A stretch of 64,000 nt of DNA from Zygaena filipendulae (GCA_907165275.2 OU015677.1:1178001-1242000); one strand, 5' to 3'; positions 30,560-41,558 are shown, counted from the first letter of the stretch. Numbers and translations are program-made. The notes: generated from the letters alone by a model not told the origin.

Positions 30560-30814
30560 AAAATGATCCCCGTTTCACTTTGTCACGGCATCATGCGTGA
30601 ACGGCTCGACCAATTTCGCTAATCCTTTTTTTGTGTTTGTTATTGTAAGGAGAAGGAGAATATGGAAGAAATTTGTAGTTCCTGCGAGAATTCCAAAATA
30701 CGCGGGTGAATTTCCGAAATGGTTGGACCGATTTTGACGGGACTTTCACAGCGAATTAGCCGATGTTGTAATAAGAAAATTAGGCACTTGGAGTTCCTGC
30801 GGGAATTCCGAAAC
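30560..30814 (+). mobile_element. Helitron-like element, long subfamily, truncated
   Basis: CATGCGTGAACGGCTCGACC, GTAGTTCCTGCGAGAATTCC and GGAGTTCCTGCGGGAATTCC; interrupted by a SINE at 30815 before its hairpin. Confidence 0.7.
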
Positions 30815-30880
30815 CCACACAAAGTCCACCCCCACCGGGAATCGAACCCGGAATCTCTTGATCGCCGATCGGGTCGTCTG
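30815..30880 (-). mobile_element. tRNA-derived SINE fragment
   Basis: Minus strand: CCGGGTTCGATTCCCGGTGG (B box) and GACCCGATC; shorter than the copy at 23016. Confidence 0.65.
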
Positions 30881-31267
30881 CTGGGCTCCCAAGTGTGAGT
30901 TACCACACACGAGTGACCCGCATCCATATCCAAAGGTCACCCAGAACCGACTCGTCTACGGGTCAAGGTGATGACTCATTGGCCGTGGGCGCTAGAGGGT
31001 TGATTCACGACTAGAAAACTATTACCTAATCTTTCTCGATACCTGCCCGATCGCCCCCGATAATATGTTTGCCCTTTCACGAACGGGTCGGAACAGAAAG
31101 CCGTGACTAATTTTGATCGTAATCTAAATACTAGGTAGACGTATCGTGCCGTGCTGTGCCTTGATCCGTGGGTTTGAAGCACTCTACAGCCCCTTTAGCC
31201 TTAGGAAGGCTAAGTGTAATATCCGTCCGAACAGCAACTTAGCCAAGTTGATAATCTGCCTATCTAG

Positions 31268-31585
31268 GTATTAGGGATAACTTCTCTTAGAGAGCGACGA
31301 CAGCGAGGAGATCTCATTGAAGTGTACAAGATTCTTAACGGACACTATGATCTGGTGGAATTTCAAATGCTGGTTAAGAGAGACAACGACACTCGTTTGA
31401 GAGGGCATCACTTTAAACTGCAAAGACCCTGCCTCTCCAGGAATAACCCACATAAACACTTTTTTGCTAACAGAGTGGTTGCACCTTGGAATGGTCTATC
31501 GGAAGAAGTAGTCTTGGCACCTAACATCAACATATTTAAAAACAGATTGGATAAATATTTGATACAATTAAAAGATAAGAAATAG
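31268..31585 (+). pseudogene. LINE reverse transcriptase C-terminus (jockey/CR1 type)
   Basis: The open frame begins at a truncation point (LGITSLRERRQRGDLIEVYK) and runs ILNGHYDL, HHFKLQRPCLSRNNPHKHFF, NRVVAPWNGLSEEVVLAPN, FKNRLDKYL to TAG. The ERR.RGDLIE..KIL and NRVV..WN.LP.EVV...F...LD.YL patterns are the well-known C-terminal region of jockey- and CR1-clade LINEs. The RT catalytic domain is missing, so this is a 5'-truncated dead copy. Confidence 0.85.
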
Positions 31586-31662
31586 TGTATAACTGGATAC
31601 AGGCACCTATCAGTTGCATTAACTGCCTGCCTGAATTATAAATAAATAAATAAATAAATATA
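31586..31662 (+). mobile_element. LINE 3' UTR and (AATA)n tail
   Basis: TGCATTAACTGCCTGCCTGA then AATAAATAAATAAATAAATA. The same 3' UTR in reverse (ATTTATATATCGGGCAGGCA) is at 51727-51790. Confidence 0.8.
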
Positions 31663-31974
31663 TCTATATTTATAAATAAAAATGAATAGCCAAATGTGTT
31701 GTTAAGCGCATAACTTCCAAACGACTGCACCAAAATGGATAATTGTGTTTTTTTTTTGTGTTCGTTATTGTCAGGACAAGGTTTATATAAAAGAAGTTTG
31801 GAGTTCCTGCGGGAATTCCGAAACTCACGCGGGTGAATCTCCGAAACGGTTAGACCGATTTTGAAAGAAGTTTCACTGCTAAATAGCTGATGTCATTAGG
31901 AGTAAATTAAGCTACTTTGGAGTTCCTGTGGGATTCCTAAACTTAAACTCATGCGGGTGAAACCGCGGGGCAAA
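31663..31974 (+). mobile_element. Helitron-like element, long subfamily
   Basis: TCTATATTTATAAATAAAAA to GAAACCGCGGGGCAAATG; same layout as 17741-18048 but the final CTAG is replaced where the next repeat starts. Confidence 0.8.
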
Positions 31975-31975
31975 T

Positions 31976-32102
31976 GAAAGAAGAAGAAAGAAAGAAAAGG
32001 AGTTTATTGGTCCCCACATAAATAAGGTACCTACAAAATAAGAGAAAAAAAATAGCAACTAAACAAACATCTAGTAAACTCCTTTTTCTTTCTTTCTTAC
32101 TT
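31976..32102. repeat. Inverted repeat with GAAA/TTTC arms
   Basis: GAAAGAAAGAAAAGGAGTTT and AAACTCCTTTTTCTTTCTTTC pair around about 80 bases; looks like two opposed retroelement tails or a fold-back. Confidence 0.7.
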
Positions 32103-32142
32103 TCTAATCTATTATTTAATTGTTAACACATAGAAAACTAAT

Positions 32143-32258
32143 GGCCGCACTCAAGAGTCTTTTTTAATGATTGCTTAATGTCTCCGAGTATGGAAGTTGT
32201 GTTTTTAAAATCATTATTTTAAATTAATTAATCATTAAAACGACTTGAGTGTGGCCGG
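32143..32258. mobile_element. CCGCACTC MITE, short deletion derivative
   Basis: GGCCGCACTCAAGAGTCTTT and AACGACTTGAGTGTGGCC termini with only about 50 bp between; 116 bp. Confidence 0.75.
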
Positions 32259-32716
32259 AAGTAATAGAATCGGCATAATATCATGTGGTCATGCAAAACT
32301 TTCAACATGTTTCAAATACATAATAGTTTAACATAAGTAGCTGAATATAAATTTTAGTTAAAAATTCCACCAAAATTGTTTAATTGATTGGTCATTTATT
32401 AATTTTGTCAAAGTTCATACTGTATGATTTGATAAAATTTTGGTTCAGCATGAATCTATTACAAACTAGCCGTGCCCAATGGCTTCGCGCGCGTGAGTTT
32501 ACGTAATAAAACTTGCCAAAGTTACTCCTTACATCAGCTATCTGCCAGTGAAAGCCTTACAATTTTCTGGTTTAAAATAGAGGGTAAGAGGGATAGACGA
32601 AAAACAACAATAACAACAACAATGCACAAACAATGCACCACCACCACTGTTGCATCTTTAGGGGTCTCCCAGCATCTATCAATAGATATGTAGAATGTAG
32701 ATATTATAATATGATA
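32259..32716. other. No gene seen
   Basis: AT-rich. 32460-32560 has CTAGCCGTGCCCAATGGCTT and CATCAGCTATCTGCCAGTG, decayed Helitron-like words. Confidence 0.4.
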
Positions 32717-33014
32717 TCTATACTAATATAATAAAGTTGAAGAGTTCATTTGTTTGCTTGAATTCGCTAAACTCGGGGATTTGAAAAATTCTTTCAGTGT
32801 TAAATAGCCCATTTATCGAAGAAAGCTTTAAGGCCATATAAATATCATCATGCTAAGACCAATAGGAGCGGAGCAGCAATAAAAAATGTGGCTAAAATGG
32901 TAAAAACATTCCTACAAGTTTTCATTGTGTATGCTGCGTTAACAGATCGCTATGGAATATATTTTAGTTAATTTTTTCCTCATATTAACACGGGTGAAAC
33001 CAGAGTACAGCTAG
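32717..33014 (+). mobile_element. Diverged Helitron-like element
   Basis: TCTATACTAATATAATAAAG after A to GTACAGCTAG before T, 298 bp. The interior is different (ATGCTAAGACCAATAGGAGC), so it is a separate subfamily. Confidence 0.7.
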
Positions 33015-33276
33015 TAACAAGATATTTCTCTTAAAAATAACATTTAAGTAAATTTCATGTCAAAAATAAATTAATTCACAAAAGTGTTGGTCAGTACGTA
33101 CTAGAAAAGTAGAAAACTAATTAGCTAATCCACCATAGTGACAGGGAAAAGGATAAATTTTGATCTGTCATGCTTTAGAATAAAACCCAATGGAAAGCCA
33201 ACAGAATATTATTCTTCAGCTCGCTCGCGCAACATATTAAGGTCCTGGATAATAGGTATATCAAGAAAATAACTTA

Positions 33277-33310
33277 CCGCTGCCATTAAAGTAGACTCTG
33301 AGTGCGGCCG
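33277..33310 (-). mobile_element. CCGCACTC MITE end fragment
   Basis: AGTAGACTCTGAGTGCGGCC then GTTAG. Confidence 0.65.
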
Positions 33311-33502
33311 TTAGAGTACCTAAATATTTAGCACAGAAACAGGAAGGTAGGTATAGTAAAAAAGTCAGTATTCCATTTTGTCATGCAATACCACTTCAGT
33401 TTGTAGTTTTATGTCAATTACTAATATAATAATTTTATTTTTATTGGATTTGGTGCAATAAAGTATATTATATTGTAATTTAGTAAATGTATGTACTGGG
33501 GT

Positions 33503-33564
33503 TCTTAATAAGGTTGTATTTTAATACATATATTATTATGATATCAAAATACAACCTTATTAAG
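33503..33564. repeat. Perfect short hairpin
   Basis: CTTAATAAGGTTGTATTTT and AAAATACAACCTTATTAAG pair exactly around a 24-base loop. Confidence 0.85.
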
Positions 33565-34106
33565 ACTTAAGAGGGTAGTCAGTCTAGTGAGATAACAATG
33601 AACACAATTCAATTTCCATTCAGAACCCCGCAAGACATTATAGTAAATAAAATATTTAGGTACTAATTTTTAACCCTTCGGAATGTTTATTGCTTAATTT
33701 CCATAAATCTGTTGAATCATAAAAAAAAAACATTAAATTATTTGTGTATTATATCTAAATTAGCTTCAGTAACCCAGTTCGCCAAGCTAATTACTGCTCT
33801 CTGTATTAGAATTAATTGATAAAATTTTCTTAATATTTTTTTTTTATATTTTCTTCACAAAATACCACATACCTACCTACCTATTATAGCTAATATTATT
33901 TTCTTTACATAAAAACTGTCTAAGCAAAATGCTAAAACAGAAAAAGAATATCAATAACCTACCTATTTCTTTTTAAGGAATCAGTTTAATTTTTTGACTT
34001 GTCACTAAAAATTCAGTTTCTTTAAATTAGGTACATAACCTACCGACACGTTAAAAAATATTATTTTATTTAGCATAATATTATAAGAAAAAACTTATAT
34101 TTACCC
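33565..34106. other. No gene confirmed
   Basis: A minus-strand stretch after TTCTAATACAG at about 33800 reads RAVISLANWVTEANLDIIHK and stops. It could be a terminal exon but is too short to claim. Confidence 0.2.
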
Positions 34107-34640
34107 AATTGGAGTGCCTTCCGTCGCGGTATATTCGTCAAATAACTAAAACCCAAGTTAAATTTAGATCGTAAAGCGAAAATAGATTTGATAAAAGAAA
34201 AACCACTAATTCACTTCTAACCATGAAACACTGTCACATTATGCTTGGGAATGTAAATAAAACACTAAAAACACACCAAGACTACGCGAACTAGCAAAAA
34301 ATACGGAGAAATCGTATGAAAAAAATTGGCAAATTTTACTTTGCGAGTATTTCCAATTGCGATGGAGATGACGTTTATCAGTTTTTAGCACTAAACAAAT
34401 AATATCCCATAGTTGTTTAACATTGTCCGCGATGATAATAAACTCCGGCTTTCAGCATCAGCTTTCAACGAGCGAATAATAAAACAATCCAGCCCGTTTT
34501 TATCACAAAATAAAAGTGATTCGTTTTCGACTTGTTTTCGATTTCGACTGACAAATTGACAACTAGTTTTGACATGCGCACTACATAGAGATTTTGAGTC
34601 GTTGTGATTGGCGGGTTGTAACCGTAAGGCTGGCCGCGGC
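34107..34640 (-). promoter_or_regulatory. Possible promoter and 5' exon
   Basis: On the minus strand: CGGCCGCGGCC-like GC block, CCAATCACAACG (reverse ATTGG on plus at about 34609), then several short upstream ATG frames and a donor-like GGGTAAATATAAG near 34107. Resembles a promoter plus non-coding first exon; nothing downstream confirms it. Confidence 0.25.
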
Positions 34641-35334
34641 CGTTTCCGTTTTGGAAATAATAAGTACCTACCAGAGAGAAGGTAATCACTACGGTACCTA
34701 CTACGACTAATAAGTACCCGAGCTAAAAACTAAAGTAAAAACTCCGAATTAAACTAGACATAATCAAAAGCGAAGCAAACGCGATACTTACTTACCTACA
34801 CAATTCATGTAGTTTGTAATGGAAGAATGTGTCTTTATTTATTTATTAATTGTAATGTGACGTTAGACATTAGTTTCGAATTTGATAATGGCAAAATCAT
34901 TCGCTGGTTCGCATAGAGGTGCCATAAAAAATGATAAGACTTAAGTGTAATACACTAGCGCCTCTTACCGTGGTTTACGTAAATATTTAGCCAATTTATT
35001 GTGTGCTTAGTCAAGTCTATTGCTCAATAGATGGCAGTGTTAAAAAGTCCTACTACTATCCACTAGATGGCAGCTTAACGATGTTATTCAATTTTATCTC
35101 AGAGTAAATAAATTTTTTATTTTGAAAAATTAATATCCTGCTACGAATACATGCCCAGAATCTCAGCAACGAGTTCAATAATGCAAATCGGGGTCCTGGG
35201 GACATCTGCCAAGTATACCTATCAGGTTCCATTCATTTTCACCCGGTTAAATTTTGGGGTTTGGGGATAAAACCTAACCGTGTTCGCGTAATATTTTAAT
35301 TGTGTTTCAAATTAGACCAAATCTGTTTAGCTTG
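34641..35334. other. No gene seen
   Basis: Contains two AGATGGCAG words (35029, 35067); no exon or full repeat recognised. Confidence 0.4.
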
Positions 35335-35451
35335 GCGTTAAATGCCAATTAACATAAATTTATTAAACTTCTTTGTTTGCGGCAGTTTTGTTTTAAAAAT
35401 CTATACTAATTAAGTAATCATTAAAACGACTCTGAGACCTGAGTGCGGCGG
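35335..35451. mobile_element. CCGCACTC MITE, right half
   Basis: GTTAAATGCCAATTAACATA, TTGCGGCAGTTTTGTTTT and GAGTGCGGCGG before TTA; the left half is missing. Confidence 0.75.
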
Positions 35452-35454
35452 TTA

Positions 35455-35634
35455 GAGCCTGTCCAAATGAGGCATTTACGCGCGAGTCAAGAACGCGCGT
35501 GTTCCCGAGGTACTAGAGCCACATAGATCCCGTCCAGACGCTCTCGCGCGTAAAACGCTTGCAACGCGTCCGACTCTCGACTCGCGCGTTCTCGACTCGC
35601 ACGTAAAACGCCTCATCTGGATAGGCTCAGACCT
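35455..35634. mobile_element. GC-rich hairpin MITE
   Basis: GAGCCTGTCCAAATGAGGC and GCCTCATCTGGATAGGCTC are inverted ends; inside, ACGCGCGAGTCAAGAACGCG pairs with GCGCGTTCTCGACTCGC. About 180 bp, adjacent to the preceding MITE. Confidence 0.8.
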
Positions 35635-35701
35635 TCTTGGAATCTGCGCAGGTATCGCTGACGTCACCTCTGACTCTGCTTAGACTATAGTTAGGATTCT
35701 A

Positions 35702-35891
35702 CTAGCCGTTCTCCGCGGTCTCACCGGCGTTAATTTTGGAGTCCCCGCGGGAATTTCGGGACAAAAAGTACCCCATGTCCTTTTTTGTATCCCTGATAAC
35801 GTGTATGCAAAAATTTCATGGTGATCGGTTGAGCTGTTAAGGCGTGAAGGCGTAACAAACAAACAAACTCACTTTCGCATTTATCATAGTA
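35702..35891 (-). mobile_element. Helitron-like element
   Basis: CTAGCCGTTCTCCGCGG to TCACTTTCGCATTTATCATA, 190 bp. Confidence 0.8.
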
Positions 35892-36669
35892 ACAGCTGCC
35901 GCCTGCCAGTGATAATTTTCCACAATAATCTCTCCCTCACTCTCTTCTCAAACACTTGGAGACAAAAATCCAAAAATAAAACCTTTTTGAGTTTTTTTGT
36001 GGGAATCAAAGATGGCGGTTCGGTCATTTATTTTCGTGTCAATAAAAAATAAAAGTGGATTTTGGTGCTGTATTGGACAATAATTTTCACGGTGACGGTT
36101 TTTTGTGTGCTCAAGAAGATATATGACATTTAGAGCTGATTTCTTCGGTATCCTCCAAAAACTCCGAGAAAGTTCTTATAGTCTATTCAGTGCCATGGCT
36201 TACAAGTTCTAACCGTACAACGATGCTAAATGCTAATTTTTGCATTTAACTAACTTATTTTACTTGAAACTGGCTAAATGCATTATATGCGAAAGCCAAA
36301 TAGAAGAAGCAACATCCAAAAGCTTCCAGATCAAAAGTATATCAGCTGTTTAATTGACCACCATTTTGCAATACTTGTTTTTTTTTCTAATTCAAAAGAA
36401 TGCAAGGACACAGCCGTCACGTACTGCCCGGAGGCGTGCGTTTGTGTGCCGTATGGCGTATGTCTGTGTGTTTGTAGCAAATCCAGATTGAATCAACGTC
36501 TATGTATGTACCTATATTAACTAGACAGAATCCTAAGGTTACTTGTAGGACTAGTCTAAGTCAAAAAGTTACTTGAATAGTGGTTCTTAGACTGTAAAAA
36601 ATTTAGTAGAAAATTTCTTTTGTATAAGTAGGAAGAACAAGCCGAAGCCGCGAAGAACAGCTAGACCTA
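35892..36669. other. No gene confirmed
   Basis: AATCAAAGATGGCGGTTCGG at 36005 and a CA/GT-rich stretch near 36440; the open frame at 36278-36520 has no support. Confidence 0.35.
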
Positions 36670-36760
36670 CTAGCTGTTAGTTTCAACCACGTTAATTTCG
36701 GAGTTCCCGCTGGAATGCCGGGATAAAATAGCCCCTGCACATAAAAGCCATAAAATGTCC
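36670..36760 (-). mobile_element. Helitron-like 3' part
   Basis: CTAGCTGTTAGTTTCAACCA, then GGAGTTCCCGCTGGAATGCC. Confidence 0.65.
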
Positions 36761-36785
36761 CTGCACATGAAATCATGAAATGCAT

Positions 36786-36963
36786 ACAATGTTTGGATGT
36801 TTGTTTCTCAATCACGTAAAAACGGCTGAACGGATTTGGATGAAATTTGGCATGCACGTTTACAGGTCTCACGTGTACAGAGAAGGACATAGAGTACTTT
36901 TTATCCCGGAATTCCCACGGGAACTCCGAAATTACCGCGGGTAAAACCTCGGGGCACAGCTAG
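36786..36963 (+). mobile_element. Helitron-like element
   Basis: TTGGATGTTTGTTTCTCAAT, CGGCTGAACGGATTTGGATG, ends GCACAGCTAG before T. The 5' end is lost against the opposed copy. Confidence 0.8.
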
Positions 36964-37384
36964 TGTTAAATATATTTGAAAGATAGTGAGTGTGCAATGC
37001 TCGATAAAAAAATTATCTGAAAAAATTAAGATGCTTGGGTTTCTGAGAGTATATGCCACACCTAAATTCGATGGAATTTGGCCAAAAGGTACCGTCTTCC
37101 GATCCAAGGCTAACGATCGGGGAACAAAAAAAAAACTGTGCATAAAATCTTCAAAATATACGGTTGCATGGCTCACCGTGTGATCAAAACTTGCTTCACC
37201 GGACACTGAGGAATCCAGTTCTAGATATTTATTGGGATTCCTCGCCTATTTTTTTAAGCTTTTATTTAACTTTCAATGTTCATTTATGTGTACTTATCTA
37301 CCTAAGTTGTTCGTTAAAAATATCCAATTAAAAAACATGATTTTTTTATCATCCTTACTTATAAATTGCGAATCCTTACCATCA
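36964..37384. other. No gene seen
   Basis: AT-rich, no repeat termini or splice-supported exon. Confidence 0.4.
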
Positions 37385-37815
37385 TAAAACCCGAATTCAT
37401 TCCGGAGTTCCCGCGGTAATTCCCGGATAAAAGTACCTATCCGCCGCACTCAGAGTCAACTTTAATGATTACTTAGTTAAGTATAGATTTTTAAAACAAA
37501 ACTGCCGCAATCAGAGACGTTCAGTAAATTAATGTTAATTGGCATTTAATAAGATGTTACTTAATTAGTTAAATTCCAATTAACATTAATTTATTAAACT
37601 TGTCTGATTGCGGCAGTTTTGTTTTAAAAATCTATACTTAACTAAGTAATCATTAAAATCGACTCTGAGTGCGGCGGTTAGTCCTTTTGTTGTAGGTATC
37701 CCTGATAACGTGTATGCACGATTTCATGACGATGGGTTAAGGGGTTAAAGCGCGAAAGCGAAAAGAACAAACAAACAAATTCATTTTCGCATTTATCGTA
37801 TTAGTAAGGATTAAA
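37385..37815 (-). mobile_element. Helitron-like element split by a MITE
   Basis: ATTCCGGAGTTCCCGCGGTA up to AAAGTACCTAT, then resumes GTCCTTTTGTTG...TATCCCTGATAACG to CGCATTTATCGTATTAGTAAGGA. The two halves join as the family consensus. Confidence 0.8.
37440..37678. mobile_element. Palindromic MITE nested in a Helitron-like element
   Basis: Full copy with CCGCCGCACTC and GAGTGCGGCGG ends, inserted in CTAT of the host element, with TA recoverable on each side. Confidence 0.9.
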
Positions 37816-38125
37816 GTGCCTAGAGGAGGTTGATTTTCGATTATGCATATTATTAAAATTTAGAATACCTATAATTTCGATTCCATTACGCCATACCTAT
37901 ACCTATACGCTTAATTCCATTAAAATTCCATTGTAAGAACACGATTACGATGACTTTTCTTGATGGAAAAAAACTCCAAAGTAGCTTCTGCTTTATACAG
38001 TAGCACCTGTAGCACTACCTAATGCTATAGTAATTTCTAAACATTGTTTTACCAATATTCGTGATTATTGGGCACCTATGTTCCGCTATTACTGATAGCA
38101 CTGGCCCAGGACAAGGGTCATAGTG

Positions 38126-38357
38126 GATAAGGTATCCACTATGACCAACAACATTCCTTGCCCATAACGCGCGTCTCAAAAACGCATTTCCAGACGTTCT
38201 AGATGCAAAAATACTAAATAAATTATTATTCTTCATGCCATAAGAAACGTTGTAGAATGTATTTTTTTGGAGTAAAACTTCTTTGATTACGAGGGAAAGA
38301 CAGTTTTTGCGGCGTCTTATCTTAGCGCGGCGTGTTATGGCCATAGTGAATAAGGGC
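38126..38357 (-). mobile_element. CTTATTCACTATG MITE, second copy
   Basis: GGTCATAGTGGATAAGGTAT at the left and TATGGCCATAGTGAATAAGG at the right; the interior matches 16366-16707 in reverse (TTGCATCTAGAACGTCTGG). Confidence 0.75.
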
Positions 38358-38377
38358 TCAGTAGAAGAAGAAGAAGA

Positions 38378-38495
38378 AGAAAATACATTTATTTCAGCAC
38401 AACACACAAAAAAAAGAAACAAACATCAACAGTGCCTAATCTAAAGAAACATAGATAATATCTCTTGCATGCTCTGCCGAAAGGGTCAGCAACTC
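38378..38495 (-). mobile_element. LINE-type 3' end with (GAA)n
   Basis: GAAGAAGAAGAAGAAAATAC, ATTTATTTCAGCACAACACA and TCTTGCATGCTCTGCCGAAA. Same 3' UTR as 23537-23660. Confidence 0.6.
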
Positions 38496-38639
38496 AGTAC
38501 TCGCAGTGACGAGAAATTCGTTCCGATAAAGCGGACAGTATACTGCCTCAGTATCCTGAGTAGGCAGCAGGTATGACCTTATAATCGTCGCCATTTTTTA
38601 CTGTGAGCACTGGCGTTTTCGAGGTAAGGTGCTCTCACC

Positions 38640-38945
38640 ACCAGAGGTTTCATCACGTGATCGACCTTGGACCAATGATTGGTCAACCGCGTAGGTCGGT
38701 CGTCAATGAGTGGTTGACAGCGTGACATTACAATGATATGGAAGACATTATACTGGACTGCGTTCCGCAGAGGCGTCTTTACCTATAGTGCAGGGTGTGC
38801 GTTGCACGCGGGCGCAGCGCTCCTAGGGGGCGCCGAACGCCGCGCCGCTCGCTACGGAGCCGTACTCGGCGCGGCACTTTCAATGACCAACGTAAATAGA
38901 ACTTCGCTTTGCATACATTCGGTATAACGTCTGGAGCTCTTCTTA
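38640..38945. promoter_or_regulatory. CpG-rich block, possible promoter
   Basis: GGACCAATGATTGGTC is a CCAAT/ATTGG palindrome, followed by GGGCGCAGCGCTCCTAGGGG and CGAACGCCGCGCCGCTCGC. No exon is attached. Confidence 0.3.
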
Positions 38946-39127
38946 TTATTACTATTATTACTAGGGGGCGCTAGGGTAATGTTTGCACACGGGCGCTACA
39001 TGGGCTAGAGACGCCTCTGTCGTTCCGTGTTAAACAGTAACCAGTATAGTTAGTTTATAAACGGCTTCGCAGTATACTAAATTGACGTCATACCTTATAG
39101 TGCTATCAGTGATACCGGAACATACAC
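38946..39127. other. No gene seen
   Basis: GGGGGCGCTAGGGTAATG and TTGCACACGGGCGCTACATG partly repeat words of the CpG block. Confidence 0.35.
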
Positions 39128-39251
39128 ATTATAGGTACAGATATACGGATCCCATCCCCATTGCAGGTGTTGCAGATGTCTATGGGCGGCGGTAATCACT
39201 TACCATCAGGTGTACCACTTGTCCGTTTGCCCCCTATGACATAAAAAAAAA
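39128..39251 (+). mobile_element. Retroelement 3' end with poly(A)
   Basis: GGTGTTGCAGATGTCTATGG, GCGGCGGTAATCACTTACCA, TCAGGTGTACCACTTGTCCG and TTTGCCCCCTATGACATAAA then A(11). A very common LINE/SINE 3' end in Lepidoptera. Confidence 0.75.
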
Positions 39252-39332
39252 AAGACGGATGACAGCCTGGCATCCCAAGTATAATATACATATTTGGACA
39301 GAGGCATTGCCAGCAAAGGATGTTTTGGGTAA

Positions 39333-39516
39333 TCCTACTAATATTATAAATGTGAATGTGCGGATGTTTGGATGTTTGTTACTCAATCACGCAAAAACGG
39401 CTGAACGGATTTGGCATGCACGTTGACACCCGTACTAGGACATAGGGAACTTTTTATCCTGGAATTCCCGCAGGAACTCCGAAATTACCGCGGGTGAAAC
39501 CGCGGGGCACAGCTAG
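39333..39516 (+). mobile_element. Complete Helitron-like element
   Basis: TCCTACTAATATTATAAATG after A to CACAGCTAG before T, 184 bp. Textbook copy for the family consensus. Confidence 0.9.
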
Positions 39517-39894
39517 TGGTATTATAAGTGTTGAAGGAGGTTTTGGGACAGAGCGGCTGCTCTAACTTAAGTTGCAACGTTGCCTGCGCCGCCCAAATTG
39601 CCTCTCTAGCTATTATATCCATATTTTCTGTGTGGTTTGAATCGCGAGTAACAGCTAGGCGTTTAATTTAATAAAGCAATTTGTTGAGAACATAAACTGT
39701 GCCATTGAAATACTATATTGTATTGCCGTGACCTGTTTGTCTTACAATATACAGCGGCAATTAAAATTACGACTGAGGTTTTTCGTATCCCATCAATATT
39801 TATGAACGGCGACGTTGCATCATAACGTATTCATCACGACATTGTGATTAGATACTTCGATACAATTATATATTTTTAACACTTCGATTTTTTA

Positions 39895-40035
39895 TGCATA
39901 TTACTGCGAACGACAGTTTGTTTGTTTGTTACGCTTACACGGCTTAAATACCATATCAGGAGACAGGAGTACAAAAAAGGGTGCTTTGCTTTTTATCCCG
40001 TGAAAATTCCGCGGGTACTCTGAAATTAACTTGAA
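39895..40035 (+). mobile_element. Decayed Helitron-like element
   Basis: TTTGTTTGTTACGCTTACAC and TTTTATCCCGTGAAAATTCC; no intact ends. Confidence 0.55.
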
Positions 40036-40194
40036 GGGAACACACAGACAGACAGAACACGGTTGTAATTTTACTGTAGCATAAAGAATATGTAGTAGAT
40101 ACAAAGTGATTATATTCAATCGAAGTTTTTTCAATCCAAATCGATTCAATTTAATCAAAATTTGTAGCAACTGATTTCGATGTCTTATTTTTAA

Positions 40195-40400
40195 CTTCAC
40201 CGCGGATTCACTAGCGGTAATTTTGGAGATCCCGCCTGAATTTTGCGATAAAAAGTACCCTATGTCGTTATCTGTACCTCTGACAACGTGTATGCAACAT
40301 TTCATGGTAATCGGTTTAGTGATTATGGCGCAAAAGCGAAACATCCCGAGATTCCCGCAGAAACTCAAAAATATCCGTGAAATCGCAGGGAACGGACACA
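40195..40400 (-). mobile_element. Decayed Helitron-like element
   Basis: CACCGCGGATTCACTAGCGG, TCTGTACCTCTGACAACGTG and TTTCATGGTAATCGG, followed by part of a plus-strand copy (GATTCCCGCAGAAACTC). Confidence 0.6.
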
Positions 40401-40441
40401 GATAAAACTCGGTGGCAGTTTTACTGTATTTATAATATACT

Positions 40442-40735
40442 TAGGTATATAAAAATGAAGCCCTATGATCCCTATTTCCCTTGGTCACGCTCAAGACATC
40501 ACGCGTGAACGGCCGGACCAATTTCGCTAATTCTTTTTTCGTCGTTTCTCGTTTGTTATTGTGAGGAGAAGAAGGATCAAAGAAGTTTGGGAGTTGAAGT
40601 TGGACTGATTTAGACGGGCCTTTTCTTTTTTTTTGCTGCTGCAGATGTAAAAGGTAAAAAGGGTAAGGTAAATTAGGGTACACTTTGGAATTCCGAAACT
40701 CACGCGGTTAGGTAAAACCGTGGGGCGCACTTATT
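40442..40735 (+). mobile_element. Helitron-like element, long subfamily, decayed
   Basis: ATGAAGCCCTATGATCCCTA, CACGCGTGAACGGCCGGACC and CCGAAACTCACGCGG; the end CTAG is lost. Confidence 0.65.
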
Positions 40736-41059
40736 CAATAAAAATTGGAGGCAATAGGTCTCGCTTTCCATGCCACATTTCATAACGCATTTGAAACTTT
40801 GTAAAAATAAAAATAAAATTTACAATATCAATGCTGTTATTAGGTACCTACATATAGTCACACACAGACTTTGCAAGCTGACATTTCGTTGTATCTATGT
40901 TTGTCTTGACCTTGACCGATGACATTCCAACGAAGGGAGTCTCCACGCGCTGCGGCTAGGAGTCGGCAGGCTGTGGGCGACAACCTCGAAACGCAACAGC
41001 AATACCGATTAGAAGTATCTGTATGGTGTAGTCATTGAAGTCCTAACTTAGAGTATAAA
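40736..41059. other. No gene seen
   Basis: Unique sequence, moderately GC-rich at 40920-41000; no exon recognised. Confidence 0.4.
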
Positions 41060-41236
41060 TACCACTACATAGTATAAGACAAAGTCGCTTCCCGCTGTCT
41101 GTCCCTATGTATGCTTGGATCTTTAAAACTACGCAACGGATTTTCATGCGGTTTTCACCAATAGATAGAGTGATAATTCACCCTGGAATTCCCGCGGGAT
41201 CTCCGAAATTATCGCGGGTAAAACCACGGGGAACAG
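41060..41236 (+). mobile_element. Helitron-like element, CTGTCTGTCC subfamily
   Basis: CGCTTCCCGCTGTCTGTCCC, GGATTTTCATGCGGTTTTCA, CCCTGGAATTCCCGCGGGA, then AACAGATATAG. A reversed relative lies at 48520. Confidence 0.75.
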
Positions 41237-41239
41237 ATA

Positions 41240-41541
41240 TAGTAGTATTATGAACTCGAAAGTGAGTTTATTTGTTTGTTTGTTACGCTTTCATGCCTGA
41301 ACGGCTGAACCGATTATCATGAAATTTTGTATATACGTTGACAAAAGTACAGAGAAGGACATAAAGTACTTTTTATCTGTAATTCCCGCGGAAACTCCGA
41401 AATTAACGCCAGTGAAATCTCATGAAATTTTGTATAGGTATACACGTTGTCAGGGGCACAGAAAAGGACTGTGGCTGGACTTCCCGGGATTCCTGCGGGA
41501 TCCCCGAAATTTCCGTGGATGAAACCGCAGGGAGCAGCTAG
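41240..41541 (+). mobile_element. Helitron-like element with partial internal duplication
   Basis: CGAAAGTGAGTTTATTTGTT to GAGCAGCTAG. ATGAAATTTTGTATA occurs at 41320 and again at 41423, each followed by an ACGTTG...ACAGA...GGAC block, so about 105 bp is duplicated or two copies are fused. Confidence 0.7.
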
Positions 41542-41558
41542 TATCTAGTACGTAATAT

